Below are positions 45,903-56,312 of a stretch of DNA of 64,000 bases, one piece after another. Position 1 is the stretch's first letter. The number at the start of each line of letters is the position of its first letter. A program made the position numbers and the translations under genes. Under the pieces are notes generated by a model. The model saw only the letters and a program-made list of their open reading frames with translations, was not told the DNA's origin and ran no database searches. Source of the DNA: Clostridium sp. SM-530-WT-3G (GTDB taxonomy: Bacteria; Bacillota; Clostridia; Clostridiales; Clostridiaceae); the NCBI RefSeq assembly GCF_012843905.1, contig NZ_JABAGC010000004.1, forward strand, positions 62,001 through 126,000, in the 5' to 3' direction.

Positions 45903-48900
45903 TTATCTGTTATAACTTACTTTATCTATTAAATCTTTGTTGATTTTCATTGTTTTTAAATTGTTTGATGCCCTGTATCCTTTAGTTTTGCTTAATGATA
46001 TTTCAGGTAGTTTTTCCGGCACATCTATTATGAATGTATCACTTACAAGTCTTTGTCCACCTTCTGAAGCATCTGCTGAATCAGTTCTATACAATTCAGC
46101 AAATATCTTTTTATTTTCCTTTAAAAATGAATCTACATATTCTGGCTCTACCCAGTACACCCAGTTTCCTTCAGCAATTTCTTTTAAATCACCAGTATCA
46201 GGTACGTCCGCAAATAATAAACCATTATATTTATCTGCTATATGTTTTTCATCTTGATTTAGTACTAAAGGAACATTAAAAGCTGGATTTCCACGATATT
46301 CTCCTGTTATAATAACTGAACCCTTTGGAATCGCTCTAAATTCATTTTCATCAGTATCTGGATTATCTAACTGATAAGCATAATCTTCTTTAAGTATTCC
46401 TATTCCATTTTTATAATTAATATTATCATCAGCAACACCTATTTCAATGTTATCGCCTGGAGGAGTTATAAGTTCGATTTCTGCTGCTGAAATCACCTTA
46501 GTATTTAAAGCAGTTATCCTAACATATCTAGCATTATATGATGCCAGTTGTTTTCCACCAGTAGTACCATCTGCATCAAAATAAATTGTAGCTGTTGGAT
46601 TTTCAGGAGTTACACTTAATGTACCTGTTTTTGCTGTCATCCACTCTGTACCATCTTTACTTACTTCTATCTTATAATCCTTTAATGCACTATCTAAAAT
46701 TTGTGACTTCTTAAATATGAAGCCTGCATTCTCAACTGGTGCTGTATACTTTATTCCAACAAGAGTCTTAATTTCCGTTGTATCAAGAACTATGTATGGG
46801 TTATTTCCTGGCTTCATTTCTTCACCATGTAAAGATGAATTATATTCACCATTCTTAAGCATTCTTCCTTCATAATAAGTATTATCATCATTATCTAATG
46901 CCATTTTTAAATCTTCATTTGCACAGCTTCCATGAATATTATTCTTTTCTTCATTTACACTTATAGTACTTGAAGTTATTTCAATACTCTTTTTATCAAC
47001 TCCACCTTCATGACGAATTTTAATTGTTCCAAGCTCAACTTCCTCTGTTGCCTTTAAATTATAGTCATATGCTACAGCTTTATATGTAACAACTCTATTG
47101 TTCATACTTTCAAGAGTATCCGTAAATACCGTTTCTGAATTTAATTTATCTCTTTCAATAAATCCGCATGGAAGACCATTTCTATAAATTTCGTATCCAA
47201 GAATTCTATCATTACTCTTATTTACAGAAAGATTTATTTTAACTTCTTTAGAATCCACATATGAACCATCAGTTATTTTATTTCCTTTTGAATCATTTCC
47301 AAACTCTGCAGTTAATGTTGTTCCATTTTCCATATCTGCTTTTCCTGCTAATCTCATTCTTCTAGCTTCATCATTTATATATTGTATAGGTCTTTCTTCT
47401 TTATCAAACTTAGATACATACTTTAATGTTTGCGTATTTGGAATAATACCATGTGCAATATAGAAATCACTTAAATTTTTCCCTGTCACCTTAGATGTCA
47501 TTCTTATTAAATACTGATCTCTATCACCATTTAACTTTTCCTCATCACTCATTTCTCTATATGCTCTATTAAGCTTTGCAAAGTATGAATCATTAGAAAT
47601 ATCTTTATCAAAATCAGTGAATAGCATCTTATATGTATCATTATCTTCATATGCTAAATATGGCTGCCATAACATTCCAAGAACAACGCTTCTATTAGTA
47701 GAAAGTCCTATTGTATTTGAAGTAACTTTATTGTATAGCTCCTTCATTGCACCTGAAGTTTGAGGATTATCTTCATTAAGCATTGTATTGGTAATAGATG
47801 CAAGTAAGTTATTACTTGTTTCTGGATAAATTCTATCTGAAATATCCATAGCATGTCCTATTTCATGTCCCATAAGAGTTCCATATAACTTAGCTTCATC
47901 TCTATTTATTACATTACCATTTTCATCAAATTTGTAAGGCACACCTTGAATGTAGGATGATGCTCCAAATCCTACACCTATATGATGTGATGACGCATAT
48001 GCAGCTGCCCCCATCATCATTCTTTGATACTTAACATTTAATCTTGTTAGAGGAGCTTTATGTTTATTGAAATATCCTCTATCCTCATCATCAATTTCAC
48101 CATTATTATTAAAATCTTGAACTTCTTCAAATACACCTTTCTTAGCAAAACTCACTTCCATTTCTTGTTCCCATGCTAAAAGCGCATCATAAACTCTATT
48201 TACTTCTAATTCTTCATTTCCATTTAGATTTTCTTCAATTCCTGCAAGAATTTCTGTTGCTGGTAAAGTAAGAGTAAATCTATCACCTTCAATATCTGTT
48301 GTATTTAATACTGAAGTTGTCTTTTCATATGTATATATATTATTTTCTTTATCAGTGGCACTTACTTCATCTGGATATTTTGAAGGTAATTCATTTACAT
48401 AAGCCTTTAATTGTCTTATATATGTTCTTATTCTTTCTTTTACTTCCTCTTTCTTAGTTACATCATTAATAATATTATTTACATTTAAATGTGGTATTTC
48501 CTCTACTCCACTTAAACGTATTTTTACATCAGCATTAGTACTTCCCCCTGTAACTCTTGCCATTACCTGACCACCTTTTTCTACATCAGCACTAAAGATA
48601 GTAGGTATTTCTATTTCAGTTACTCCAGGTCTTATAGTTGTAACTCTCGATATATATTCTCCTGGTTGTCCATAATTTTGAATAAATGCTATATCTACAG
48701 TAGTATTTTTATCGCTAGACCCCATATAAACTACTATTTTCTTTTTCTTTTCTGCATTTATAGCATTAGGTCTTGCTACTGCCCCTAAAGCTTGATATGA
48801 GTTTTCCATTCCAAGAGATGGTCCAACATTATCTGTTCTTATACTTGCATCAAGAGGTTTAATATTTACAGAAACATCTTTATCATCAAATAATTTCTGT

Positions 48901-51900
48901 GCATTTTCTAATTCCTTTAATAAAGTATCTCTATCTGGATGATATTCATTACTTCCAGCATCTTTAGTATTTACTCTATCAACTAATGTATTTATCTTTT
49001 CTTGAGTCACATCATCTTTTAGCTTTAATCTTAATGGATCTACATATAAATCTTTAATATCATCTTCTATACTGTCATATTCATAGAACATAAGCTCAGA
49101 GATAGTCTGCCAACCACCTCCACCAGTTTCTACTTTTATTTTCTTAGCATTAATTGGAGTTTCAAGCTTCATTTCATGATATTGTTGTCCATTAGAAGTT
49201 TTAGTATTAATTGATTCAGTAATAGCCACATTCTTGTTTCCTTCTTCATCCCAATATGTAATCTTAACTCTTCCGAACCAGCCACCAAAGCCTTGTTCAT
49301 AGCACTTAGTAAGTATAACTTTTCCTATTTTATATTCTTTATCAAATGTTATTTCAGATCCTCTGTTAGCACCGTAATATGCTCCCATATCCCAATCATC
49401 ACATTTTAATGAAGTAGAAAAATCACCATCAACAACTGCATATTTTGAATCTACAGTTAATCTAGTGTCATTTACATCCCATCCACCATCTGCATCAGTT
49501 TTATTAACAACATCTATAATATGTTCTACACCAATCTTATTTTCTGAAGTTGGCTTATTTATTAATTTATGTTTATAAACATTAGGTTCTTGCATTGAAA
49601 CTGTGCTTGCAAGATAAGTTTGAGACATTTTACTAGTTCCCAAATGATTTGTTGCTGTAACACGTACTTCATATGTTGTATTATCTTCTAGCTTATTTAC
49701 TACATAGCTATGAGAGCGAACTAAAGTATCTTTATTTGGATTTGTAACTTGACTGCTATTTTCTGATACTACAAGTCTTTCACCATTTTCATCTGTCTCA
49801 TTTGCCTTAATCCAATCAGATTCCCCTACTTTTCTATAATAAACATCAAATTCTCTAGCCTGTCTATGGTCTTCCCAGCTTACAGTAAATGATTTATATC
49901 CTGAAACAGTTGTTAAGTTTCTAGGTTGCTCTGGACTTCTTTGAGGTATTACTTGAATTTCTGTAACTTTCCCTTTATCACCTTTGTAATAGCTTTCTAT
50001 TGGGTTATAATTGGAATCAACATTGTCAGGTTTTCCGTCATATCCATTATGACCTGAAGTTTCTTCCTCATATCCACTTTCCCACTCACCATTTATAGAC
50101 TGTATACTTACTCTGTATATATCATATGGTTTTATATCTTTATCTAATATATTTAAATTTGTTTTATTAGTCTGAAGCTTTTTAGATTTAATTACTTGAC
50201 CATTTTCATTTAATTTATCATATTTAACTTCATAGCTTGTAACGTTTGCCTCTGGTTCCCATGAAATCGTAATTCTTTCGTCATGCATCTCTGTTGACGT
50301 TTCTACTGTCTTAATTTCAGGAATATTCATATCTGGCTTTGGAACTTCTTTATATACATTATTTAAAAACTCAATTTTAGCTATTTGAGATATTGCTTTA
50401 TTTCCTCTGTTAGCTGTAACATTTATTGAAATCTGTTTTACTGCAACCTGCTTTCCTAAATCAATAACAATATCATTTGATGAACTTCTTTTCTTGTTTT
50501 TTACTCTGCTATCTTCTGAATCTTCATCATTTGAATTATCTGCACTAAATTTAACTTCTTGTTTTACTCCATTTTCATCAATATATGTTATATATCCTTC
50601 TTCAGGCGAAGATGCATTCTCACTTTCTTTTGTTGGAGCTTTTATTACAATTTGCTCCATTTCAATACCAGAATTATTACTTTTCTTTTTAGATGATCCA
50701 AATGCTGATTCAAGGTCAAAAGATAAAGTAAGTGGTTTCTCTTTACTTGGAAGTTCAATCTCACCTTCTTCATTTTTAATACCTAATTGAACCACTGAAT
50801 TATCCTTTAATAATATGTCTTCAATTACTTCTCTTTCAGAACTTCCATTAAAATCAGCATTACTTTCTAATTTTACTTCACTCACATCTATTATTTTATT
50901 TGTATTTTCTATTTGTGCCTCTTCTTTAGACTGTCCTAAATTTTCATATATAATAGATAAATCAGCTACATCTATTTTTCCATCTCTATTTAAATCATAT
51001 TTCTTTAAATCAGACTTTTTATTTTTACTACCTATCTTATCAAAGACTATTTGATAATCCTGCATAGTTATCTTACCATCATTATCTACATCTCCACCTA
51101 AGAAAGTATTTTTATAGCCTGTAGACTCTTCTGAAGCACTACCACTTCCAATTTTTACTCTCTTTGAATAGTCTATAATATTAATATCTTCAACATTAAT
51201 CTCTGAATATCCTGAACCAGAAACCTTTAATCCATAAACATCTTTTTCAAGATTTTCAAAAGTTACTTTAACATAATATATACTTTCATCATTATTGTTT
51301 ATATGCTCTCTTTTATAATTGAATTTTTCTATTTTATATGTTATTCCAAAGTTTAGTTCTTTACTTCTACTTTTAGTATTTTCATTTTCATCTATATCAG
51401 AATTTTTATCTGTATCTAAATCTGATGTTATAACTCCCTTTGATAAATCTAAAATTCCTACCTCTTCATTATCTTTTAATAACTCAATTTGAATATCCAA
51501 ATCATTATTATCAATCAATGGCATCGTGAAATTCATATCCACTTCTAGTTTACCTACAGATTTTGCTTCTGATTCGTCTATCTCTTCATCTTGAAAATCA
51601 ACATCTTCTAATACTTCATCTTCTTCTATTATCTCTTCATTCTTATCCGTTGCTATTTCACTATCTTCATCTGGTTGTTCACCTTCATCTGATGATGAAT
51701 CCTCATTTATATTTCCAATTTCATCAACTACTGTATCTTCTTCAGTATTATTCACATCTGATTCTGAATCTTCTTTATCAATGATACTATCTTCACTGCT
51801 ATCTTCTTTTGAATCATTTTCATCAAAATCATTATTTATTTCTTCGTTCTCATCATACTCATTTTTAGTTTCCTCATCTGGTGTTTGTTCTTCTGATGAG

Positions 51901-52130
51901 TCTGAATTTATATTATCTTGTTCTGAATTATCATTAGATAAATCATCATCCTTAATTCCTTCATTATCTAAATCAATATTGTCATTTTCTATATTTTCAA
52001 TTTCAACACTTACATTTTTATTAACTGCTGAATCATTATTTTCTAAAGCTTTTGCTTCACTAGGATTAACTGCTACAAAACTTGTACCTGTTATGGAAGC
52101 AACTAATGTACATGATATTATTTTTTTCAC
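45903..52130 (-). CDS. Secreted M60-family (mucin/O-glycoprotein) zinc metalloprotease, multidomain
   Basis: 2075 residues. After a signal peptide (KKIISCTLVASITGTSFVAV) comes an acidic Asp/Glu/Asn-rich stretch (about 30-190), a beta domain, then a dockerin-like pair of Ca-binding loops (DVDNDGKITMQDY and DLNRDGKIDVADL, about 345-398). Next are two fibronectin III-like domains (about 600-700 and 723-840), an F5/8-type sugar-binding domain (about 855-1020) and the M60 domain with zinc motif HEIGHAMD near 1420. Another F5/8-type domain lies at about 1715-1895. M60 proteases cut O-glycosylated mucin-like proteins. No wall anchor is seen; the dockerin loops may join it to a cohesin partner. Confidence 0.9.
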   Translation of the reverse strand: MKKIISCTLVASITGTSFVAVNPSEAKALENNDSAVNKNVSVEIENIENDNIDLDNEGIKDDDLSNDNSEQDNINSDSSEEQTPDEETKNEYDENEEINNDFDENDSKEDSSEDSIIDKEDSESDVNNTEEDTVVDEIGNINEDSSSDEGEQPDEDSEIATDKNEEIIEEDEVLEDVDFQDEEIDESEAKSVGKLEVDMNFTMPLIDNNDLDIQIELLKDNEEVGILDLSKGVITSDLDTDKNSDIDENENTKSRSKELNFGITYKIEKFNYKREHINNNDESIYYVKVTFENLEKDVYGLKVSGSGYSEINVEDINIIDYSKRVKIGSGSASEESTGYKNTFLGGDVDNDGKITMQDYQIVFDKIGSKNKKSDLKKYDLNRDGKIDVADLSIIYENLGQSKEEAQIENTNKIIDVSEVKLESNADFNGSSEREVIEDILLKDNSVVQLGIKNEEGEIELPSKEKPLTLSFDLESAFGSSKKKSNNSGIEMEQIVIKAPTKESENASSPEEGYITYIDENGVKQEVKFSADNSNDEDSEDSRVKNKKRSSSNDIVIDLGKQVAVKQISINVTANRGNKAISQIAKIEFLNNVYKEVPKPDMNIPEIKTVETSTEMHDERITISWEPEANVTSYEVKYDKLNENGQVIKSKKLQTNKTNLNILDKDIKPYDIYRVSIQSINGEWESGYEEETSGHNGYDGKPDNVDSNYNPIESYYKGDKGKVTEIQVIPQRSPEQPRNLTTVSGYKSFTVSWEDHRQAREFDVYYRKVGESDWIKANETDENGERLVVSENSSQVTNPNKDTLVRSHSYVVNKLEDNTTYEVRVTATNHLGTSKMSQTYLASTVSMQEPNVYKHKLINKPTSENKIGVEHIIDVVNKTDADGGWDVNDTRLTVDSKYAVVDGDFSTSLKCDDWDMGAYYGANRGSEITFDKEYKIGKVILTKCYEQGFGGWFGRVKITYWDEEGNKNVAITESINTKTSNGQQYHEMKLETPINAKKIKVETGGGGWQTISELMFYEYDSIEDDIKDLYVDPLRLKLKDDVTQEKINTLVDRVNTKDAGSNEYHPDRDTLLKELENAQKLFDDKDVSVNIKPLDASIRTDNVGPSLGMENSYQALGAVARPNAINAEKKKKIVVYMGSSDKNTTVDIAFIQNYGQPGEYISRVTTIRPGVTEIEIPTIFSADVEKGGQVMARVTGGSTNADVKIRLSGVEEIPHLNVNNIINDVTKKEEVKERIRTYIRQLKAYVNELPSKYPDEVSATDKENNIYTYEKTTSVLNTTDIEGDRFTLTLPATEILAGIEENLNGNEELEVNRVYDALLAWEQEMEVSFAKKGVFEEVQDFNNNGEIDDEDRGYFNKHKAPLTRLNVKYQRMMMGAAAYASSHHIGVGFGASSYIQGVPYKFDENGNVINRDEAKLYGTLMGHEIGHAMDISDRIYPETSNNLLASITNTMLNEDNPQTSGAMKELYNKVTSNTIGLSTNRSVVLGMLWQPYLAYEDNDTYKMLFTDFDKDISNDSYFAKLNRAYREMSDEEKLNGDRDQYLIRMTSKVTGKNLSDFYIAHGIIPNTQTLKYVSKFDKEERPIQYINDEARRMRLAGKADMENGTTLTAEFGNDSKGNKITDGSYVDSKEVKINLSVNKSNDRILGYEIYRNGLPCGFIERDKLNSETVFTDTLESMNNRVVTYKAVAYDYNLKATEEVELGTIKIRHEGGVDKKSIEITSSTISVNEEKNNIHGSCANEDLKMALDNDDNTYYEGRMLKNGEYNSSLHGEEMKPGNNPYIVLDTTEIKTLVGIKYTAPVENAGFIFKKSQILDSALKDYKIEVSKDGTEWMTAKTGTLSVTPENPTATIYFDADGTTGGKQLASYNARYVRITALNTKVISAAEIELITPPGDNIEIGVADDNINYKNGIGILKEDYAYQLDNPDTDENEFRAIPKGSVIITGEYRGNPAFNVPLVLNQDEKHIADKYNGLLFADVPDTGDLKEIAEGNWVYWVEPEYVDSFLKENKKIFAELYRTDSADASEGGQRLVSDTFIIDVPEKLPEISLSKTKGYRASNNLKTMKINKDLIDKVSYNR

Positions 52131-52335
52131 TATCTCTTCCTCTTTTACCTATTTTTATGTAATAATAACTATCCTGTATATTTTTCGACCTTTTATCTAA
52201 AATATTTAGTTCATTTAATAAAATTAGTATTTTGTATTTGTTGATTTTAATTCTACATTTTAAATTTGATTATATATTCCTTATTTATTCTTTAAAACTC
52301 ATATTTAATAACAGTTTAGAATCTATAATTATCTA

Positions 52336-52376
52336 AAAAAACTCCATTCCATGCACTATACATGAAATGAAGTTTT
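52336..52376 (-). terminator. Terminator of the membrane protein gene at 52382
   Basis: A stem of about 16 bp with two wobbles (52337-52352 with 52361-52376) followed by TTTTTTTAG on the minus strand, directly after the stop. Confidence 0.75.
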
Positions 52377-52381
52377 GATTA

Positions 52382-53548
52382 TTACTGTACTTTATTAATA
52401 GTATCCGTAAACTTAGAATCAGCATTATTCTTCACATTAGAATTCTGATTTTTGCTATTTGAGTTATTTTTGCTAGTATTATTTTTTTCATCTTCGCTTG
52501 ACTTGCTTGTACTTTGTTTTTCTTCAATATTTGTATTGTTATTAGAATTAGTTATAGTATTCTTAGCAGCACTAGCATTAGTATTATTAGTAGTATTATT
52601 AGTAGTATCATTAGTATTTTCATTTTCTTTTATTGCTTCATTTGCTTCTTGTACTGATACATTATCTTTTGTTTTATTATCTTCCACTGTACTTGAAGTA
52701 TCTTTTTCTTTAGAAGTATTAGCTTTATTTTGAGTTTGAGTTTTTTTCTCTACTTGTACCTGCTCATTTACTTTATTTTTATTATTGTCATTTGAAGTTG
52801 CTGATGGGCTTTCAGTGCTCTTCTGCTGACTTTGTGTGCTAACTGCTTTACCTATAGAGCCTATTTTTGCACTATCATCCTTAACTTTTTCCATTCCCAA
52901 AATGCCTATGTACACAAGTACTAATATTCCTATAACTGCAAGAATTATTTTCCTTGATATAAATGTTTTTATACCTTTAGTACTATGATGCTTCTTATCA
53001 CAATTTGCTTTTGTCAAATCACTTCTATCAAGAATAGCAGTTTCATCTATGCCATTGCTACCTTCATGTGAATTACTATTAAAAGATGACTTAGAAGATG
53101 ATTTCTTATTACTCTTTATTTCTTTATATGTTTTTCTAAATTTTTCTGGAGAACGTAATGCAACATAAGGCTTATTTCCCTTAGTTTCTTCAACTATTAT
53201 TGTCGCAATAAATTCATCATTTTCACTTAAAAATGGCACAGTTATATTATATTCATTAAATTCTTTATTTAAATTAAACCTTAATCCCTTTTTTATCCTT
53301 GTATCTTTAACAACAATACTTTCAAGTTCATCCTGTATATTAATATTTAAATCATGTAAAGTTTTCCTTGAAGCATTTTTCAGAGTAAGGTTATATTCCC
53401 TATAAGATTTGCCATTCATATTTTTCAATGTACCTTTTCCAAGTGTACATATGATTTTAGGTGCTAAATTCTTATATGTATCAAGAAGAACACCAGATAT
53501 AAATGATATTATTATTGTTATTATTGCCGTTTTAATAACACTTAACAT
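52382..53548 (-). CDS. Bitopic membrane protein with low-complexity exported tail, unknown function
   Basis: 388 residues. An N-terminal hydrophobic segment (VIKTAIITIIISFISGVLL) is followed by a beta-rich domain of about 110 residues (NLTLKNASRKTLHDLNINIQ; NITVPFLSENDEFIATIIVE). A basic Ser/Lys linker leads to a second hydrophobic segment (KIILAVIGILVLVYIGILG, near 200) and then about 165 residues of Lys/Asn/Thr/Ser/Gln-rich sequence without predicted fold. The tail would lie outside the cell if both helices span the membrane. No family is recognised. It lies upstream of the M60 gene. Confidence 0.75.
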   Translation of the reverse strand: MLSVIKTAIITIIISFISGVLLDTYKNLAPKIICTLGKGTLKNMNGKSYREYNLTLKNASRKTLHDLNINIQDELESIVVKDTRIKKGLRFNLNKEFNEYNITVPFLSENDEFIATIIVEETKGNKPYVALRSPEKFRKTYKEIKSNKKSSSKSSFNSNSHEGSNGIDETAILDRSDLTKANCDKKHHSTKGIKTFISRKIILAVIGILVLVYIGILGMEKVKDDSAKIGSIGKAVSTQSQQKSTESPSATSNDNNKNKVNEQVQVEKKTQTQNKANTSKEKDTSSTVEDNKTKDNVSVQEANEAIKENENTNDTTNNTTNNTNASAAKNTITNSNNNTNIEEKQSTSKSSEDEKNNTSKNNSNSKNQNSNVKNNADSKFTDTINKVQ

Positions 53549-53762
53549 ATATATTATTCACTTCCTATTTATTTGTTTTTATCTAATCAATTATAGTTTT
53601 TCTCTCTAATTACTGTCAATTTAGATAATGTACTAAATATTTCTCTAAACAATAGTACAATTATTAAACACATACATTTACTAATTATATTCCTATATAC
53701 ATAGATTTTTTATTTATTTTTATTTTTATTTTTTTATCTATAATACAGATTAGTAATTAAAA

Positions 53763-53791
53763 AAATTGCACTATAAATTATAGTACAATTT
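53763..53791 (-). terminator. Terminator of the SulP gene
   Basis: A 12-bp stem with one mismatch (53764-53775 with 53779-53790) followed by T residues on the minus strand, 14 bases after the stop. Confidence 0.7.
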
Positions 53792-53804
53792 TTTAGTTCG
53801 TATT

Positions 53805-55982
53805 TTAATATATCCAATTTTTAATATATTCTGCAATATCAGGTTTAGTTTCCTTAAGAATTTCATATTGCTTTCTTCTATGGTCCATAATATACTTATA
53901 CAATTTGGGATTTTCTTTTTCAAGTAACTTTTCATACTTTTCTCGTTTTGCAACATATCTATTATAAAATACTCTGTTTTCTTGCTGCATCTTTTCTGCA
54001 AGCTTAATTCTATGTTCCATAATATTTGCTTCAACTGCATCAACTGGCTGACCTAGTCTTGCTGCTATTTCATTTAAGTGTCTTTCAAGATGTTCTAGAA
54101 GCTTATCCTGATCCCAAGTTCCAAGATGTTTCCAAGCATGTGTCTTCCAATCTATATCTGCTTCTGGAGTAAATTCTGCTGTAAACTTTGTTATATTCTT
54201 TATTATTTCTTCTGCATGTTTCTCCATCTGCTCTTCTGCATCATCACCAAATGCCCATTCAAACTCTTCAAGGATTTCTTCTTGTATTGTAAGACATCCA
54301 TTCTGTTCATTATCTAATTCTCCATCATGTATGCCTTCTATTGGATAAGGCGATTTCATACCTGCTTCACGTAAAGCAGCTTTTATAGTTCTACGAACAA
54401 CACCTTCTTCTATAAGATGACCTAATTCATATTTTCTCATTTCATCATTAAGCTCACCAATATGTTCTGTTATATAAAATTGTATTCCTCTTTCTTCAAG
54501 ACTTTTATGAAGTATTTCAAGTCTTTCTGCCGCAGTAAAATCTATGCTTCCAATACCACCTGCATCTACTATTACAATTTTAGTATCATCTTGTATTGCT
54601 TCTTCAATATCATCCTGAAATGCATTAATATTTCCAAAGAAAAGACTACCGCTAAATCTATAAATAATAGTATTTGATATGGGTTGGGCATCACGATTTC
54701 TATTTAAATCATAGAATCCGTCCTTACCTGGAATAATCCCTAAAAAGCTTCTAGGTGGAACTGATGATTTTAGTACCATTACAGCAAATGATAAAACAAG
54801 TCCAACTATAACTCCATATATAGTACCAAAAATAAGTACAGCTACAAAAGCTCCTACAAATATCAAAAACTCTTTTTTGTTCACTTTATATAACTTTACA
54901 GCTACATGAAATTCTAAAACACCTATAAGTGCTGAAATTACTATTGCAGTTAATACTGGTACAGGAATATAGCCTATAAAACCAGTAGCTGATACTAAAA
55001 CAATAGCCATAACTATTGATGCTGTAATAGATACTACCTTACTCTTTCCACCATACTGCTCACTCATAACTGTTCTAGATACGCTTCCATTTACAGGACA
55101 GCATCCAGTTAGTGCTGATGCAAAATTACTTATTGAAAATGCTAATATTTCTCTATTCTCATTTATCTTATACTTATTCTTTATAGAAAAACTACTTTCT
55201 GCTAAAAGTGATTCTGCAAGAATAACAATTGCAATTGGAAGACTTAATATAAATCCACTACTAAAATGAACTAGTGAAAAATCTGGAATAATAATCTTAG
55301 GAAGTCCTTTATCAACTTGTGAAAGTAGTACAACTCCATATTCATCAACATGGAAAAATATTGTAGATAATGCTCCTAATATCATTACTACAAGACTCAT
55401 AGGAAATTTAGGTGATATTCTCTTTGAAATCAATATAATAGCTAGTGAAGCAATTCCCATTGCCAATGATAAATAATTAATATGAAATAATGACTCTACT
55501 AAATGCTCTACAAGTTCAATAAGCTCACCACTTCCTGATTGTGATCCCATTAGTTTAGGAATCTGCATTAGTATAATTGTGGTTCCAATTCCTGTGATAA
55601 ATCCAGCCATAACTGGAGTAGAAATATAATTAACAAGCCTTCCTGCCTTAAATATATAAAACAATATAAGCCATATTGCTGTATATACAGTAAATATCGG
55701 AACTATACTCATAGCTTCTGCACTTCCAAATTTAACACCCATAGAAATTAAAACTCCTCCTATAAGTGCTGCTGGTGCTGCATCTACCCCAAATATAAAT
55801 TGAGGCGACGAAGATATTAGCGTAAATACCAAAATTGGTAACACTGATCCATATAAACCATATACAGCTGGAAGTCCTGCAATCTGCGCATATCCCATAC
55901 TAATAGGAATAGATATTGCAGCAATCATTATTCCTACAAAAATATCCCGTCCTAATGTTCTTGCGCTTAGTCCTTTAATCAT
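53805..55982 (-). CDS. SulP-family anion transporter with STAS domain and unusual C-terminal extension
   Basis: About 725 residues from ATG 55982, which has GAGGAATAG just upstream; 23 more open codons upstream lack a site. The N-terminal half is a 12-14 helix SulP transporter (SIPISMGYAQIAGLPAVYGLYG; ALTGCCPVNGSVSRT). A STAS domain follows (about 430-545, IVIVDAGGIGSIDFTAAERL). Beyond it are about 175 extra residues, acidic then strongly helical and charged (EHAEE/EKMQQENRVFYNRYVAKREK type), not part of usual SulP proteins. The ion (sulfate, bicarbonate or other) is not evident. Confidence 0.88.
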   Translation of the reverse strand: MIKGLSARTLGRDIFVGIMIAAISIPISMGYAQIAGLPAVYGLYGSVLPILVFTLISSSPQFIFGVDAAPAALIGGVLISMGVKFGSAEAMSIVPIFTVYTAIWLILFYIFKAGRLVNYISTPVMAGFITGIGTTIILMQIPKLMGSQSGSGELIELVEHLVESLFHINYLSLAMGIASLAIILISKRISPKFPMSLVVMILGALSTIFFHVDEYGVVLLSQVDKGLPKIIIPDFSLVHFSSGFILSLPIAIVILAESLLAESSFSIKNKYKINENREILAFSISNFASALTGCCPVNGSVSRTVMSEQYGGKSKVVSITASIVMAIVLVSATGFIGYIPVPVLTAIVISALIGVLEFHVAVKLYKVNKKEFLIFVGAFVAVLIFGTIYGVIVGLVLSFAVMVLKSSVPPRSFLGIIPGKDGFYDLNRNRDAQPISNTIIYRFSGSLFFGNINAFQDDIEEAIQDDTKIVIVDAGGIGSIDFTAAERLEILHKSLEERGIQFYITEHIGELNDEMRKYELGHLIEEGVVRRTIKAALREAGMKSPYPIEGIHDGELDNEQNGCLTIQEEILEEFEWAFGDDAEEQMEKHAEEIIKNITKFTAEFTPEADIDWKTHAWKHLGTWDQDKLLEHLERHLNEIAARLGQPVDAVEANIMEHRIKLAEKMQQENRVFYNRYVAKREKYEKLLEKENPKLYKYIMDHRRKQYEILKETKPDIAEYIKNWIY

Positions 55983-56257
55983 TCTATTCCTCTTCCCTTC
56001 TGATATTTTTTTACAAGAGATATTATAAAATACATAGAAAATAAATTGCATATTAAACAGTTTTTGATATTAATTGATAAACAATCTATTAACCTATAAT
56101 ATATCCTTATTATAATTTTGACCAGTAATATTTTTCTATTTTATTTTTTAATTTTCTTGAATTTCATAGAATATATAATTATTATTTATATTTTTAATAT
56201 CTACATATAAATTCTATTTTATTCTAATGTTTTTCAATTTACTTCTTATCTTAATAC

Positions 56258-56295
56258 AAAAAAAGGCTATTGCATTAGCGCAATAACCTTTTTTC
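56258..56295 (-). terminator. Terminator of the GH115 locus
   Basis: An AAAAGG-TATTGC stem with matching CGCAATA-CCTTTT (about 56261-56275 with 56279-56292), T-runs both sides, 20 bases after the stop at 56313. Confidence 0.75.
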
Positions 56296-56312
56296 TACTT
56301 TTCCATTTAAAA

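Noticed and set aside
45937-52200. Several + strand open frames opposite the M60 protease and the surface protein
   Set aside because: They are Leu/Ser-rich mirror frames of Asp/Glu/Asn-rich coding sequence and have no supported start sites.
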